This document shows, piece after piece, positions 7,490 through 15,771 of a stretch of DNA of 25,164 bases. The stretch covers positions 1-25,164 of the forward strand of contig DASROF010000241.1 of the NCBI GenBank assembly GCA_035647075.1, given 5' to 3'. The notes beneath the pieces were generated by a model. It worked only from the letters and a program-made list of their open reading frames with translations, made no database searches and was not told the origin of the DNA. The position numbers and the translations under genes were made by a program. This stretch comes from Gp6-AA40 sp035647075 (GTDB lineage: Bacteria > Acidobacteriota > Vicinamibacteria > Vicinamibacterales > UBA2999). Position 1 is the stretch's first letter; each line of letters opens with the position of its first letter.

Positions 7490-7741
7490 ATGCTCCTTTG
7501 GCGCATGAGATCTGCCGCAGACGTCGAGCAGGACGGCGTTGAGTGCCACTTGATTCGACGGGACATGGAGTATCGGCTTTCGGTCCGTGCTGGAAAGAAA
7601 GTGGTCCTTCAGGAAACGCATCGCACGCCGACGGCCGCAGCCAAGCGCGCCGAGAACCTCCGGCGACAGGCAATCGACGGGATGCTCCTCAGCTCGTTGA
7701 ACGGTGACGACCTGCGAGCCGAAGAAGCGGAAGAGCTCTGA
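7490..7741 (+). CDS. Small hypothetical protein before the pilin gene
   Basis: An 83-residue charged protein of no recognised family. The middle (HLIRRDMEYRLSVRAGKK, then VLQETH) looks like a short antiparallel beta unit, followed by an Ala/Arg-rich helix (TPTAAAKRAENLRRQAIDG) and an acidic end. AAGGA lies about 6 bases before ATG 7490. The Flp pilin gene starts 8 bases after the stop, so the two are probably co-transcribed. Confidence 0.6.
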   Translation: MLLWRMRSAADVEQDGVECHLIRRDMEYRLSVRAGKKVVLQETHRTPTAAAKRAENLRRQAIDGMLLSSLNGDDLRAEEAEEL

Positions 7742-7749
7742 GTTCTCAC

Positions 7750-8025
7750 ATGACCATTACGACTCTGATCACGCGGCGACTGTTGACGTTTGCCCGCGCG
7801 CTGCTTCACCGCACGCACGGCCAGGATCTTGTCGAGTACGCCATGCTTGCCGGCATCGTCACGTCGCTGGCCGTCATTGCAATCAATGACATCGGCAATC
7901 GCGTCACCGGTTTCTACGGCACGACGGTGACGGAGATTGCCACTCGAACAGCCGCCGCAGGCACCGTGCCCGTTGGCGGTGGTGGTTCCGGCGGCAGTGG
8001 TGGCTCCGGCGGCGGGAAGAAGTAG
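7750..8025 (+). CDS. Flp-family type IVb pilin
   Basis: A 91-residue Flp/Fap-type prepilin, the subunit of Tad pili. The leader ends in Gly24, followed by QDLVEYAMLAG: cleavage after Gly24 leaves Glu at +5 and Tyr at +6, the Flp signature. One hydrophobic segment (about 31-50) follows. The C-terminus is a Gly/Ser-rich tail ending in KK, absent from most short Flp pilins and possibly surface exposed. No tad assembly genes (cpaA, cpaB, cpaF, tadB, tadC) are in the window, so assembly must depend on genes elsewhere. A strong terminator follows. Confidence 0.88.
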   Translation: MTITTLITRRLLTFARALLHRTHGQDLVEYAMLAGIVTSLAVIAINDIGNRVTGFYGTTVTEIATRTAAAGTVPVGGGGSGGSGGSGGGKK

Positions 8026-8039
8026 AAGAGAGCACGAAA

Positions 8040-8067
8040 GGGTCCGGCGGAAACGCCGGGCCCTTTT
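8040..8067 (+). terminator. Rho-independent terminator of the pilin unit
   Basis: GGGTCCGGCG and CGCCGGGCCC form a 10-bp stem (one G-T pair) closed by a GAAA tetraloop and followed by TTTT. It ends 20 bases before the 3' end of the convergent PhoX-like gene. Confidence 0.88.
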
Positions 8068-8086
8068 GTGTTTATAGGGGTGTGTT

Positions 8087-9469
8087 TTACGGGATCGTGA
8101 TTTCGATCGTGCGATCGTTGCCGCTGTTCGGGTGCTGGATATTCACCCACGCACGGCGCTTGTTGGTCGGGTCGAAGTAGAGGCCGGTGAACTCAGAGCC
8201 GGATGTTCCGTTGGAGGCCCAGCGCTTGATCCCTTCTCCGGGATCGTTCAAATCACCATCCAGATTCAGATCCACCGCAAACCAGATGTCGTCATCCTGG
8301 CCGCCGTTGCGGTCTTCGACGATGTAGACGTTGCCGTCGTGATCGACGGCAAGGTTGTCCGGGTTCGTGAATTGCGGGCCGACGGCGTTCCCGGTCGCCA
8401 GGTCGATCGTGTTTCGACTGACGAACAGCGCGATGTTGTCGGTGTGCAGGTCCAGACGATAGACCTCGTGCGTCGTCGTCGTGGTGACGTAGAGAAACTC
8501 GTTGCCGCCCACGAACTGGAGCACCATGTCCTCCGGCCGCTGATAGTCCGTCCCTTTGAAGGGCGCGAGGTTGGTTGTATTGCGAGCGTCCAGGGAGGTC
8601 ACGCCGCCGGTGTCGGTGATGGTGATGGTGCCCGGAAGGCCGACGCCGGTGACGTTCGTGATCGGCACCCACACGTAGGGACCGGTGGCGTTCGGCGTAT
8701 TACCGTCGCCGACGCGCAACACAAAGGTCTGGCCCGCATCAAAATACTCGGCCTTGCCTGCCATGATCTGGCCCCAATTCGCCTTCGGCGTGTACTTGTA
8801 GATGTTGCCGCCGTCCAGCTCGTCGATGAAGTACATGTTGCCCGCCTTGTCGAACTGAATGCCTTCGTGCGCCGTGCGCGGAATGACGTTGCGATGGACG
8901 AAGTCGGCGCCGGCGTTGCTGGAGGCCGTCACCGGATTAATGATGCCGGGTGCATCGATCGGGTTCCGCAGTTCGAACAAGCGGCCGTACGGACTCGTCG
9001 ACCCGGCCGCGGCCGTGGTCCAGTTCTCTTCCGCGGTGATGAACGTGCCCCATGGCGTCCAGTAGGACGGATCGAAGGAACGGTGTCCGGCGCCGCTGTT
9101 CGGGGTCTGCCAGATCGTCTCCGTCTCGCCGGTCCAGAGGTCATGGCGTTGCACGCCGGGAGTTCCAGTCTCGAAGACGGTGAACAGATAGCGCCCTTTG
9201 TGTGGTCCCGTTTCGTTGGTGGTGATCATGTCAAAGCTGCCGGAGTTCGGCCGCGAGAGCAGCAGCTGCGACTGCCGGTCGACGATGGACAGCTGCTGGA
9301 AGTCTGGACTTCCAAGCGCGATCGGCATCGCTTCGTTCGCCGTGGGACCGGCGGACGCCGTCAGCGGTGTGAAATCTGAGAAGCGGGTGCCGTCGGCGAT
9401 GAGGACGGCGCCGGCAAGCAGTACGCTGCCTGCGGTAATCAGCCGAGCGCGGCGAAAAGACATGTTCAT
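8087..9469 (-). CDS. PhoX-like (DUF839) secreted protein
   Basis: A 460-residue exported protein of the PhoX/DUF839 group, a beta-propeller family that includes Ca2+-dependent alkaline phosphatases. A hydrophobic segment near the N-terminus (LITAGSVLLAGAVLIADG) suggests a signal peptide or anchor. Family landmarks: PSYWTPWGTFITAEENW, AHEGIQFDKAGNMYFIDE, RPEDMVLQF, FTNPDNLAVDHDGNVYIVED, and FTGLYFDP near the end. Conserved Glu/Asp residues in these loops would be metal ligands. The start is ATG 9469 (alternative ATG 9463), with GGAG upstream; 34 more open codons precede it but do not resemble a signal peptide. Phosphatase activity is not proven: many members are annotated only as DUF839. Confidence 0.82.
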   Translation of the reverse strand: MNMSFRRARLITAGSVLLAGAVLIADGTRFSDFTPLTASAGPTANEAMPIALGSPDFQQLSIVDRQSQLLLSRPNSGSFDMITTNETGPHKGRYLFTVFETGTPGVQRHDLWTGETETIWQTPNSGAGHRSFDPSYWTPWGTFITAEENWTTAAAGSTSPYGRLFELRNPIDAPGIINPVTASSNAGADFVHRNVIPRTAHEGIQFDKAGNMYFIDELDGGNIYKYTPKANWGQIMAGKAEYFDAGQTFVLRVGDGNTPNATGPYVWVPITNVTGVGLPGTITITDTGGVTSLDARNTTNLAPFKGTDYQRPEDMVLQFVGGNEFLYVTTTTTHEVYRLDLHTDNIALFVSRNTIDLATGNAVGPQFTNPDNLAVDHDGNVYIVEDRNGGQDDDIWFAVDLNLDGDLNDPGEGIKRWASNGTSGSEFTGLYFDPTNKRRAWVNIQHPNSGNDRTIEITIP

Positions 9470-9578
9470 CGTTGAGTTCTCCAGGTGTGCGTCCACGCGT
9501 GTGTGCGAGGAGAACTCGGTTGTACCGTCCGCGTTTTGCAGCGGCGGCAACCCGATGTGACGTCCGCGCAACCTTTGA

Positions 9579-9592
9579 TCACAAAACTGTGA
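9579..9592. promoter_or_regulatory. Candidate operator between divergent genes
   Basis: TCACA (9579-9583) and TGTGA (9588-9592) form an exact dyad with a 4-base centre in the 190-base gap between the PhoX-like gene and the BlaI-type repressor gene. BlaI/MecI repressors bind ACA/TGT dyads and commonly autoregulate, so this is a reasonable operator candidate. Confidence 0.3.
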
Positions 9593-9659
9593 CTTTCAGG
9601 TTCAGGGTGGAAGAAGTCGCGATTGCGTTACGCGGTTGATATGTGTTACAGATCGTCAC

Positions 9660-10043
9660 GTGACGCGTCGTAACGACTCCACGCACCCGCTGACTGAATT
9701 GCAACAGGCCATCCTCGATTACCTCTGGGCAAAGGGACCGCTCTCCGCGGAAGCGGTGCGCGAGGGACTGCAGCGCAAGTACCCGCTGAAGGATTCGAGC
9801 ATGCGGACCTTGCTACGCCGGCTCGAAGCTCGGGGTCTCCTCAGCCACCGCACCGAGGGCAAGGTCTTCATCTACGAGGCGACGCAGCCGGCACAGCAGG
9901 TCGCGGCGAGCGCGCTGCGCCACATCCTCAATCGCTTCTTCTCCGGTTCCGTTGAACAGATGCTCGTCGGCATGGTCGATCAGAAAGTACTGTCGGCGGC
10001 CGACCTTGAACGCCTCGCGCGAAAGGTGAGGAACCGATCATGA
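9660..10043 (+). CDS. BlaI/MecI-family transcriptional repressor
   Basis: A 127-residue winged-helix repressor of the BlaI/MecI/CopY family: LTELQQAILDYLWAKGPLSAEAV, then the recognition region SSMRTLLRRLEARGLLSHR, the wing GKVFIYEA, and a C-terminal helical dimerisation part with RFFSGSVEQMLVGMV. In the known system an M56 membrane peptidase triggers cleavage of the repressor. The start is uncertain: GTG 9660 is chosen, with TTG 9636 the only other choice; neither has a Shine-Dalgarno. The stop overlaps the start of the M56 gene (ATGA, 10040-10043), the classic blaI-blaR1 arrangement. Regulated targets are unknown. Confidence 0.9.
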   Translation: MTRRNDSTHPLTELQQAILDYLWAKGPLSAEAVREGLQRKYPLKDSSMRTLLRRLEARGLLSHRTEGKVFIYEATQPAQQVAASALRHILNRFFSGSVEQMLVGMVDQKVLSAADLERLARKVRNRS

Positions 10044-12505
10044 CCGATCGATGGCTGGCGTTGCTGGCCGACGCATCCATCCGCGCACTGGTCATCGCGG
10101 CAGCAGTCGCACTGATTCTTGCCGTCTTCAGGATTCGGAACAGCAGCACCCGTCATTCGGCGTGGGCGGTGGTCGTCATGACGATGCTGATGATGCCGAT
10201 GCTGGTGAGGGTCGTGCCTCCCGTGCGTGTGCAGTTTCCTGATCCGCTCCCGAACATGGTGCCCATGCCGGCGCCGCCGCGGATCGATGTGCCAGTTCGG
10301 TCACTGGATCCGTCGTCCGCGGTAAATGGGGAACGGATCACACCGAGCTCGTCGATCACTGCGCCCGCCGCCGAAGTGGCTAGGCCGGTTGATCGGTCGG
10401 TGCCACCGTTGGGCATGCGATGGACCGTTCTCGTCCTTTCGGTCTATCTGACCGGCGTCGTCTTACTTCTCGCGCGCTGGGTGGTCGGGCTGGTGCAGCT
10501 GTCGAAGATTCGGAAAGGCAGTCGATCAGTTGACGCAGCGAACGTGTCGGCATTCGAATCCGCTCTCGTCGCCGTGCCGGTGACCGTCGGACTGTTCCGT
10601 CCGCGCGTCATCCTTCCGCTCGGCTGGCGCGAATAGACTGCCGACACGTTGACCGCGGTACTTGCGCACGAGCGCGCGCACGTGGAACGGCAGGACCCGC
10701 TCGTCACCGCGCTTGCGCGTCTCAACTGCGCGATCTTCTGGTTCCATCCGGTGGCCTGGTGGCTCGAAGCCAGGCTAGCCACTCTGGCCGAGCATGCCTG
10801 CGACGACGCCGCGCTGAAGCAGGTGGCGCGCCGGCAGTACGCCGACACCCTGCTCGACATCGCCGCCACTATCCGCCGCCATCAAGGGCGCCTTGTGTGG
10901 CAAGGCGTCGGCGTCGACGGCAATGGACGTCTGGGGCAGCGCATCGATCGCGTTCTAAGCGGAGCGTCATGGCCGGTGACGTCGCGGACACGGCGAGCGC
11001 TTGTCGCGGCGTCATGCGCGGTTGTGATTGCGATCGCCGTGGCGTGCCGGCAGGAAACGAAGGTCGAACCGCTGCGCGAGGATCCAGAGGTCGCGGCGAA
11101 GGTGAAAAAGGAAACGGATCTGATGGCCCGTATGACCGGGCCGCGGCCGGGCACACCGACGTCCCTCGACGAAGCGGCCGCGCTCGAGCGCGAGCTGACG
11201 CGGAACCCTGAAAACTGGGCCACACGTGAAAAGCTGCTCGACTTCTATCGCTGGACCGGCAAGAACGCTCAAACGTGGAACGACAACGTCGCAGCGCGAC
11301 GCCGTCACGCGCTCTGGCTCGTCGAGCATCACCCGGAGAACCGACTGGTGATGCGGGCACCGGTGACGAAGGAGACCGATCCTGAAGGGTACGCTCAGCT
11401 GCGCAAACGATGGCTGGCGGTGACGGCTCCGGCGAACGTCAATGCCGCGGTACTCAGAAACGCCGCGTGGTTCTTCGCCCTCCCCGAGCGGCATCCAAAT
11501 CGTCCTGCCGGGCCGCAGGAGATCACCGTCGCTGAGGGCCTGCTTCTTCGCGCACTCGAGCAGCCGGAGCGCCGACGGCCAGTCGATTTTTATTCCGGCG
11601 GCGGCGGAGGTGAGAAGTCGCTGTTGACGCAACGCCTTTCAGAGCTCTATCTCTCGGCACTCGCGCCGTTGCCGGGGCGAGCAGAAGATCCGACACTCTC
11701 GGCTTGGGCAAAAAAGCGTCTCGACGAAAGCGCTGATGCCGAGGTTCTCTTAAGCGTCGGCGAACAACTGGTTTTCAGGAGACCACAAACGCGAGAGTTG
11801 GGCCGCAGCTACATCGAACGCGCAGGTCGCGTGGAAGGGGGCTGGGCAGCGCCGCGTGCACGCGAGCGACTTCGTCTGCTCGACCAGCGTCTGGAGACTT
11901 TCCCCTTCATCGGAGCGCCGAATTCCGAATGGCGCTCAATCGTTGAGAAATCAACCGGCGAACTCAAGCTCCGCCAGCTGACCATGATTGCGGCCCGTGA
12001 GTACAGGATGGCGGAGTCCTTTGATTGGCGAGCGAAGCAACCAGCAGGCAACGAAAACCCCTCGCGCGATGGCGAAACGGATCAGCGTATGGCCGCTGAG
12101 GGGTTCGCGCATGCAAAGCAGTACGCGCGCGAAGCGATCGACCTGGCTTCATCGTTGACTGGCAGGGGCGTTGGCGAAGCAGCCTTCAACGCGCATATCA
12201 CGTACGGTCTTGCCCTGCTCCGCGAAGGGGATCGCACGGGTGCCGTTGAACAGATGCAAGCGGCGGCGAAGCTGCCTGCTCCTGACCGGCCGACGATCGG
12301 GCGATGGGCGTCGGGAGACGAGTATCGGCTGGTCTTCTACCTGCTGAAGAATGGCGAACGGCAGACCATCATCGACTACTTCGAACGAGCTGCTCAGGGT
12401 CGGGACGGGGCACGCCGGAAGGTGATGCAGGCAGCAGCGGCGGCGATCCGCGATGGCCGCATGCCCGAGCACTATCAACAGCTCCTGGCGACCGGCAGCA
12501 TCTGA
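10040..12505 (+). pseudogene. BlaR1-like M56 peptidase gene split by an amber codon
   Basis: One frame runs from ATG 10040 to the stop at 12505 and is interrupted only by TAG at 10634-10636. The 198 residues before it contain three membrane segments and the lead-in to the catalytic region (PRVILPLGWRE); the part after it starts with TADTLTAVLAHERAH, holding the HExxH zinc motif, then the second metal motif EHACDD, a fourth membrane segment, and about 450 residues of helical, TPR-like tail. Relatives typically have Trp here (WREW), so TGG to TAG is the likely change. There is no penicillin-binding sensor domain. If the stop is real, neither fragment has a complete membrane peptidase. The intact downstream frame suggests a very recent mutation, a sequencing error, or read-through. 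Confidence 0.88.
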
Positions 12506-12525
12506 AGGTCCGGCTAAGGTTGTGC

Positions 12526-12555
12526 GTCGAGGCCGACCTGACGGTCGGCCTCGAC
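12526..12555. terminator. Strong hairpin between convergent genes
   Basis: GTCGAGGCCGACC and GGTCGGCCTCGAC are exact 13-bp complements around a 4-base loop, placed between the 3' ends of the M56 gene and the phosphatase gene. There is no T-tract on either side, but position and strength fit a shared bidirectional transcript end. Confidence 0.65.
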
Positions 12556-12569
12556 CTGGCTCGAAGACG

Positions 12570-13184
12570 CTAGTTGACCGTCACTGCAGGCGTGGCGGTC
12601 GCGATCACACCACCCGGGACCGCGGCTGGCGTGGACGGTTCGTTGCGGAAGCCGTAGACGAACTGCTTGAACTCGGAGTGCAGGAAGTCCGCGCCGAACT
12701 TGTACTGCTTCATCTCCCGGAACGCCTGATCGGGCGTCCACTTGTCGTTCGTCATGCGGTAGATCGCCGTCATGACGCCGGTCCGGTGCTTACCACCGGC
12801 GCAGTGCACGTAAACCGGCTGATTCGCCGGATCGTTCACCAACTTGAGGAACTCGGCGATCTGCGCCTTGGTCGGGGCCGTGTGCGTGGTCATCCCAATG
12901 CGGTGAAACTGCATCCCCGCCTTTTCGACCTGACTCTTCTCACTGCTCTGTCCGTCGGCCTGCAGATCGATCACGGTCTTGATGCCAAACGCTGCCAGTG
13001 AGGCATACTCCGAACCCTTCGGCTGTTCGCCGCGGTAGTACGTCGGCGTAACCTCACCGAAGTTGCCGATGGTGATCGCCGCACGCGTGACGCGAGATTC
13101 GCCGGCCATCGCCGGCAACGCAGGCGCCACCGCAATCGCCGTCGCAAGTACACACCTCAAGAACGCTTGTCTCATCAAAACCAT
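12570..13184 (-). CDS. Secreted tyrosine/dual-specificity phosphatase
   Basis: A 204-residue exported phosphatase of the cysteine-dependent superfamily. A signal peptide (about 1-27, ending PALPAMA) sends it to the periplasm. The active-site P-loop is VHCAGGKHRTG (Cys128, Arg134: HCX5R followed by Thr-Gly). The preceding segment FGIKTVIDLQAD is the usual beta-strand of the fold. The C-terminal 25 residues are low-complexity Ala/Pro/Thr. AAGAAGGTGA precedes ATG 13184. The substrate is unknown; periplasmic members are thought to act on phosphoproteins, inositol phosphates or exopolysaccharide kinases. It appears monocistronic. Confidence 0.87.
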   Translation of the reverse strand: MVLMRQAFLRCVLATAIAVAPALPAMAGESRVTRAAITIGNFGEVTPTYYRGEQPKGSEYASLAAFGIKTVIDLQADGQSSEKSQVEKAGMQFHRIGMTTHTAPTKAQIAEFLKLVNDPANQPVYVHCAGGKHRTGVMTAIYRMTNDKWTPDQAFREMKQYKFGADFLHSEFKQFVYGFRNEPSTPAAVPGGVIATATPAVTVN

Positions 13185-13652
13185 GGGTCACCTTCTTTGG
13201 AACAGCCGCGGCGCGTGGGCGATGCGGCACAACCACCGTGGCAACGGTGATGCCAACGCCCTGGCCCCGATTCGCCGTAAGTATAAGGTACGATTGCGTT
13301 TATTGATGTGCTGTCGGCGCGAAATTTCGTCCTGCGGCCGCGTCATTTCTACAGTACTCAGTCGCCGCGAAAGCCCCGGTGTGCGGCCCGCTCGCGGCGC
13401 GGCAACTCACGTCGGTCGCGCGCCCGAAGCCAGGACTTGCGCGCAGGTCTTACACGGTTACACGGTCCGCGCGCCGGCAGCAGCCGCGAACTCCCGCAAA
13501 TCGATCGGTGGCGCGGGAACAGCGTTTGTATGACGTGCCCGCCAGATCTCCTTCAACTCTAAATCGCGCTGCCCTCAGCCCGTGGTCCGTACGTCTGCTC
13601 GCCGGCGGACTGACGCAGGTGTGAGTGCGCGCACAGATTCAAACGGAGGGCA
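13185..13652. other. Long intergenic region with no clear gene
   Basis: Some 470 bases between divergent genes. It holds the upstream sequences of both, a short palindrome CGAAATTTCG (13320-13329), and a tandem TTACACGG TTACACGG (about 13450-13466). Frames across it overlap each other, lack ribosome binding sites and resemble nothing. I see no riboswitch or RNA gene. Confidence 0.45.
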
Positions 13653-14549
13653 ATGTTCTTCCCCCGATGCTGGAAGTGGAGTCTCTGTACGGTCCTCCTG
13701 TGTCTCGCAGGAGTTCGCGACGCCGCCGGCGGCGTCCTCACCCTTCAATGGGACCCGAGTCACGACAGTTCCGTGACCGGCTACACAGTCTTCGTCGGGA
13801 CCGAAAGCGGTAGATACTCGACGACGGTCAATGTCGGCAATCAGGTTCAGTTCGTGTTCCGCGATGCGCAACCAGGGTCGACGTATTACTTCGCGGTCGG
13901 GGCGTACCGATCCGACGGTGTCGTAGGGACACTGTCCGCGGAGGTCGTAGGAGGAATCGACGTCGCGCCCGCGCTGCGAATAGCGAATCCCGGCGATCTG
14001 ACCAGCGTGCTCGGCACACCTGCAAGCGTGCAGTTGACGGCGACAGGGCCTGGATCGAGTTCGCTGACATATGCCGCCAGCGGACTGCCGCCAGGCATCG
14101 GCATCGACAGCGCCACCGGTTCGATCAGCGGCACCCCGCGTGTCGAAGGCACCTATCGTGTGACTGCCACGGCGTCGAGCGGCAGCAGCGCGGCTTCGGA
14201 ATCCTTCACCTGGACGATCCAGCGCCCGGTCCGCGCGGCGCCCGTCGTGTCCGTCGCCATTCCCACGTCCGATTCAACGTTCACCACCTCCGACGTGATC
14301 ATTTTGATCGGCGGTACCGCTTCTGACGACCATGGCGTCAGTGCGGTGTATTGGACCAATGGCCGCGGCGGTTCGGGGCGGGCGACCGGCACGGACCAGT
14401 GGGTCGCGGCCGTGCTGTTGCGATCGGGCAGGAACGACATCACGATCACGGCCGTAGACGGCGACTCCAACCGGAGTCAAATGCAACTGTCCATCTATCG
14501 CAAAATGAATCCGCGCGGTCAGCCCCCGCGCGGGACGCGAACAGACTAG
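13653..14549 (+). CDS. Secreted FN3 / Ig-like multidomain protein
   Basis: A 298-residue exported beta-sandwich protein. After a signal peptide (about 1-26) come a fibronectin type III-like domain (about 27-103: LTLQWDPSHDSSVTGYTVFVG, GSTYYFAVGAY), a putative Ig domain of the He_PIG type (about 108-190: ASGLPPGIGIDSATGSISG, then GTYRVTATAS), and a third Ig-like domain (about 196-286, with DITITAVDGDSN typical of secreted repeat modules). It has no catalytic motif. Such proteins usually serve adhesion or carbohydrate binding; the exact role is unknown. GGAGG before ATG 13653 fixes the start. Confidence 0.8.
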   Translation: MFFPRCWKWSLCTVLLCLAGVRDAAGGVLTLQWDPSHDSSVTGYTVFVGTESGRYSTTVNVGNQVQFVFRDAQPGSTYYFAVGAYRSDGVVGTLSAEVVGGIDVAPALRIANPGDLTSVLGTPASVQLTATGPGSSSLTYAASGLPPGIGIDSATGSISGTPRVEGTYRVTATASSGSSAASESFTWTIQRPVRAAPVVSVAIPTSDSTFTTSDVIILIGGTASDDHGVSAVYWTNGRGGSGRATGTDQWVAAVLLRSGRNDITITAVDGDSNRSQMQLSIYRKMNPRGQPPRGTRTD

Positions 14550-14591
14550 CGCGCGGTTCGATCGCGCAGCGATGGCACCCGGCGCGCTCAC

Positions 14592-14942
14592 TTATGGCTC
14601 CGAGGCAGGTTTACTGAGGAAGGCATCCATCGCCCGGGCGGAGTAGACGAGCGCCGCCCCGGCGTTGATCGCAATCGCCACGCCGAGCGTTTCCGCGACC
14701 TCTTCCACCGTTGCCCCCTGCTTGCGGGCCGCCTCGACATGGGTCGTGATGCAGCCGTCACACTGACGCGTCACGCCGACCGCAATGGCGATCAATTCCC
14801 GCGTCTTGGCATCGAGATGTGCCGTCTTGCTTCCGGCGTCACTCAGCTCCCGGTAGCCGCGCACGGTCGCCGGCGTGAGCCGACCCAGATCGCCGATTCG
14901 TTTCGATAGTTCCTGGCGGTAGCCATCCCAGTCGAGAATCAT
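14592..14942 (-). CDS. AhpD / carboxymuconolactone decarboxylase family protein
   Basis: A 116-residue all-helical protein of the AhpD/CMD family. The redox pair is Cys61 and Cys64 in RQCDGCITTH, with His68 after it and Glu49 in the helix before it, the arrangement AhpD-type proteins use for thiol-dependent peroxide reduction. The second half (VEEVAETLGVAIAINAGAALVYSARAMDAF) is the usual helical hairpin. GAGG lies about 10 bases before ATG 14942. It is divergent from the ABC importer genes (70-bp gap), so the two may share control. An antioxidant role fits the neighbouring thiol cluster but is inferred. Confidence 0.88.
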   Translation of the reverse strand: MILDWDGYRQELSKRIGDLGRLTPATVRGYRELSDAGSKTAHLDAKTRELIAIAVGVTRQCDGCITTHVEAARKQGATVEEVAETLGVAIAINAGAALVYSARAMDAFLSKPASEP

Positions 14943-15012
14943 GTGTCGTTACCTCTCATCGCGCCTCCCTACCGGCTGCGCAGTCACCTGATTTTCGCCC
15001 TATAGTCAGGCG

Positions 15013-15771
15013 ATGAGCGGTATCGAGTTTCGTGGCGTGTGCTTCGGCCGCAACGGCCGGCCGCGCATTCTCGATGACTTTTCCCTTGCAGTCGGAGCCG
15101 GCGAAGTTGTCGCGCTCGTCGGGGCCAGCGGTGCCGGCAAGACCACGGTCCTCAAACTCGTGAATCGACTGCTGTTGCCCGGCGCCGGCGACGTCCGCGT
15201 GCAGGACAAGGACACCCGTGAGTGGGATCCGATTCGGCTGCGCCGCTCGGTCGGCTACGTGATCCAGGAGATTGGGCTGTTTCCACACCTGACGGTCGCC
15301 GACAACATCGCGGTCGTTCCACGACTCGAACGATGGTCGGACGATCGCGTCGCCGCCCGCGTGCGCGAACTCCTCGCCTTGATGGACCTCGACCCGGACA
15401 CCTATGCGAACCGCTGGCCCGACGAGCTGTCTGGAGGCCAGCGTCAGCGCGTTGGTGTCGCGCGCGCGCTGGCGATCGACCCGCCGGTGCTGCTGCTCGA
15501 CGAACCGTTCGGGGCGCTCGATCCGGTGACGCGCCGCCAATTGCAGAGCGAGTTCCGTCGCATCCAGGCGCGGCTGCGCAAGAGCGTCCTCCTGGTCACG
15601 CACGACATGGGCGAGGCGATGATGCTGGGCGATCGCGTCGGGGTCATGGACGACGGTCGGCTCATCTGGTGCGGCCCGCCGAGGGCTATCGCGGAATGCG
15701 ACGATCCCCGCGTGCGCCGTTTCGTCGACGCCGCCACCCCACCCATGCCAACGGGGACTGAATCGCCATGA
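15013..15771 (+). CDS. OpuCA/ProV-like ABC importer ATPase
   Basis: A 252-residue ATPase of the quaternary amine / ergothioneine importer group. Walker A GASGAGKTT (37-45), Q-loop (VIQEIGLFPH), signature LSGGQRQR (139-146), Walker B VLLLDEP (159-165) and the switch His197 are all present. The family often carries a C-terminal CBS pair of about 120 residues that senses ionic strength; here the protein ends soon after the ATPase domain. The stop overlaps the start of the next gene (ATGA, 15768-15771), so it is translationally coupled to the permease. With the fused permease-binding protein downstream it should energise import of a betaine-like compound, possibly ergothioneine. Confidence 0.9.
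   Translation: MSGIEFRGVCFGRNGRPRILDDFSLAVGAGEVVALVGASGAGKTTVLKLVNRLLLPGAGDVRVQDKDTREWDPIRLRRSVGYVIQEIGLFPHLTVADNIAVVPRLERWSDDRVAARVRELLALMDLDPDTYANRWPDELSGGQRQRVGVARALAIDPPVLLLDEPFGALDPVTRRQLQSEFRRIQARLRKSVLLVTHDMGEAMMLGDRVGVMDDGRLIWCGPPRAIAECDDPRVRRFVDAATPPMPTGTESP

Noticed and set aside
7991..8022. Gly/Ser repeats at the pilin C-terminus as a DNA repeat element or CRISPR
   Set aside because: The GGTGGTTCCGGCGGC-type repeats are in-frame Gly-Ser codons with no spacers.
8132..9379. Plus-strand open frame of 415 codons opposite the PhoX-like gene
   Set aside because: It mirrors a recognisable coding sequence and has no family features of its own.
10649..12505. Second M56 fragment as an independent gene starting at TTG 10649
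   Set aside because: It is in the same frame as the first fragment, has no ribosome binding site, and would begin just upstream of the catalytic HExxH, lacking three membrane segments; a split gene explains it better.
13450..13466. Tandem TTACACGG as a regulatory array or CRISPR start
   Set aside because: Only two units occur, with no further copies or spacers nearby.
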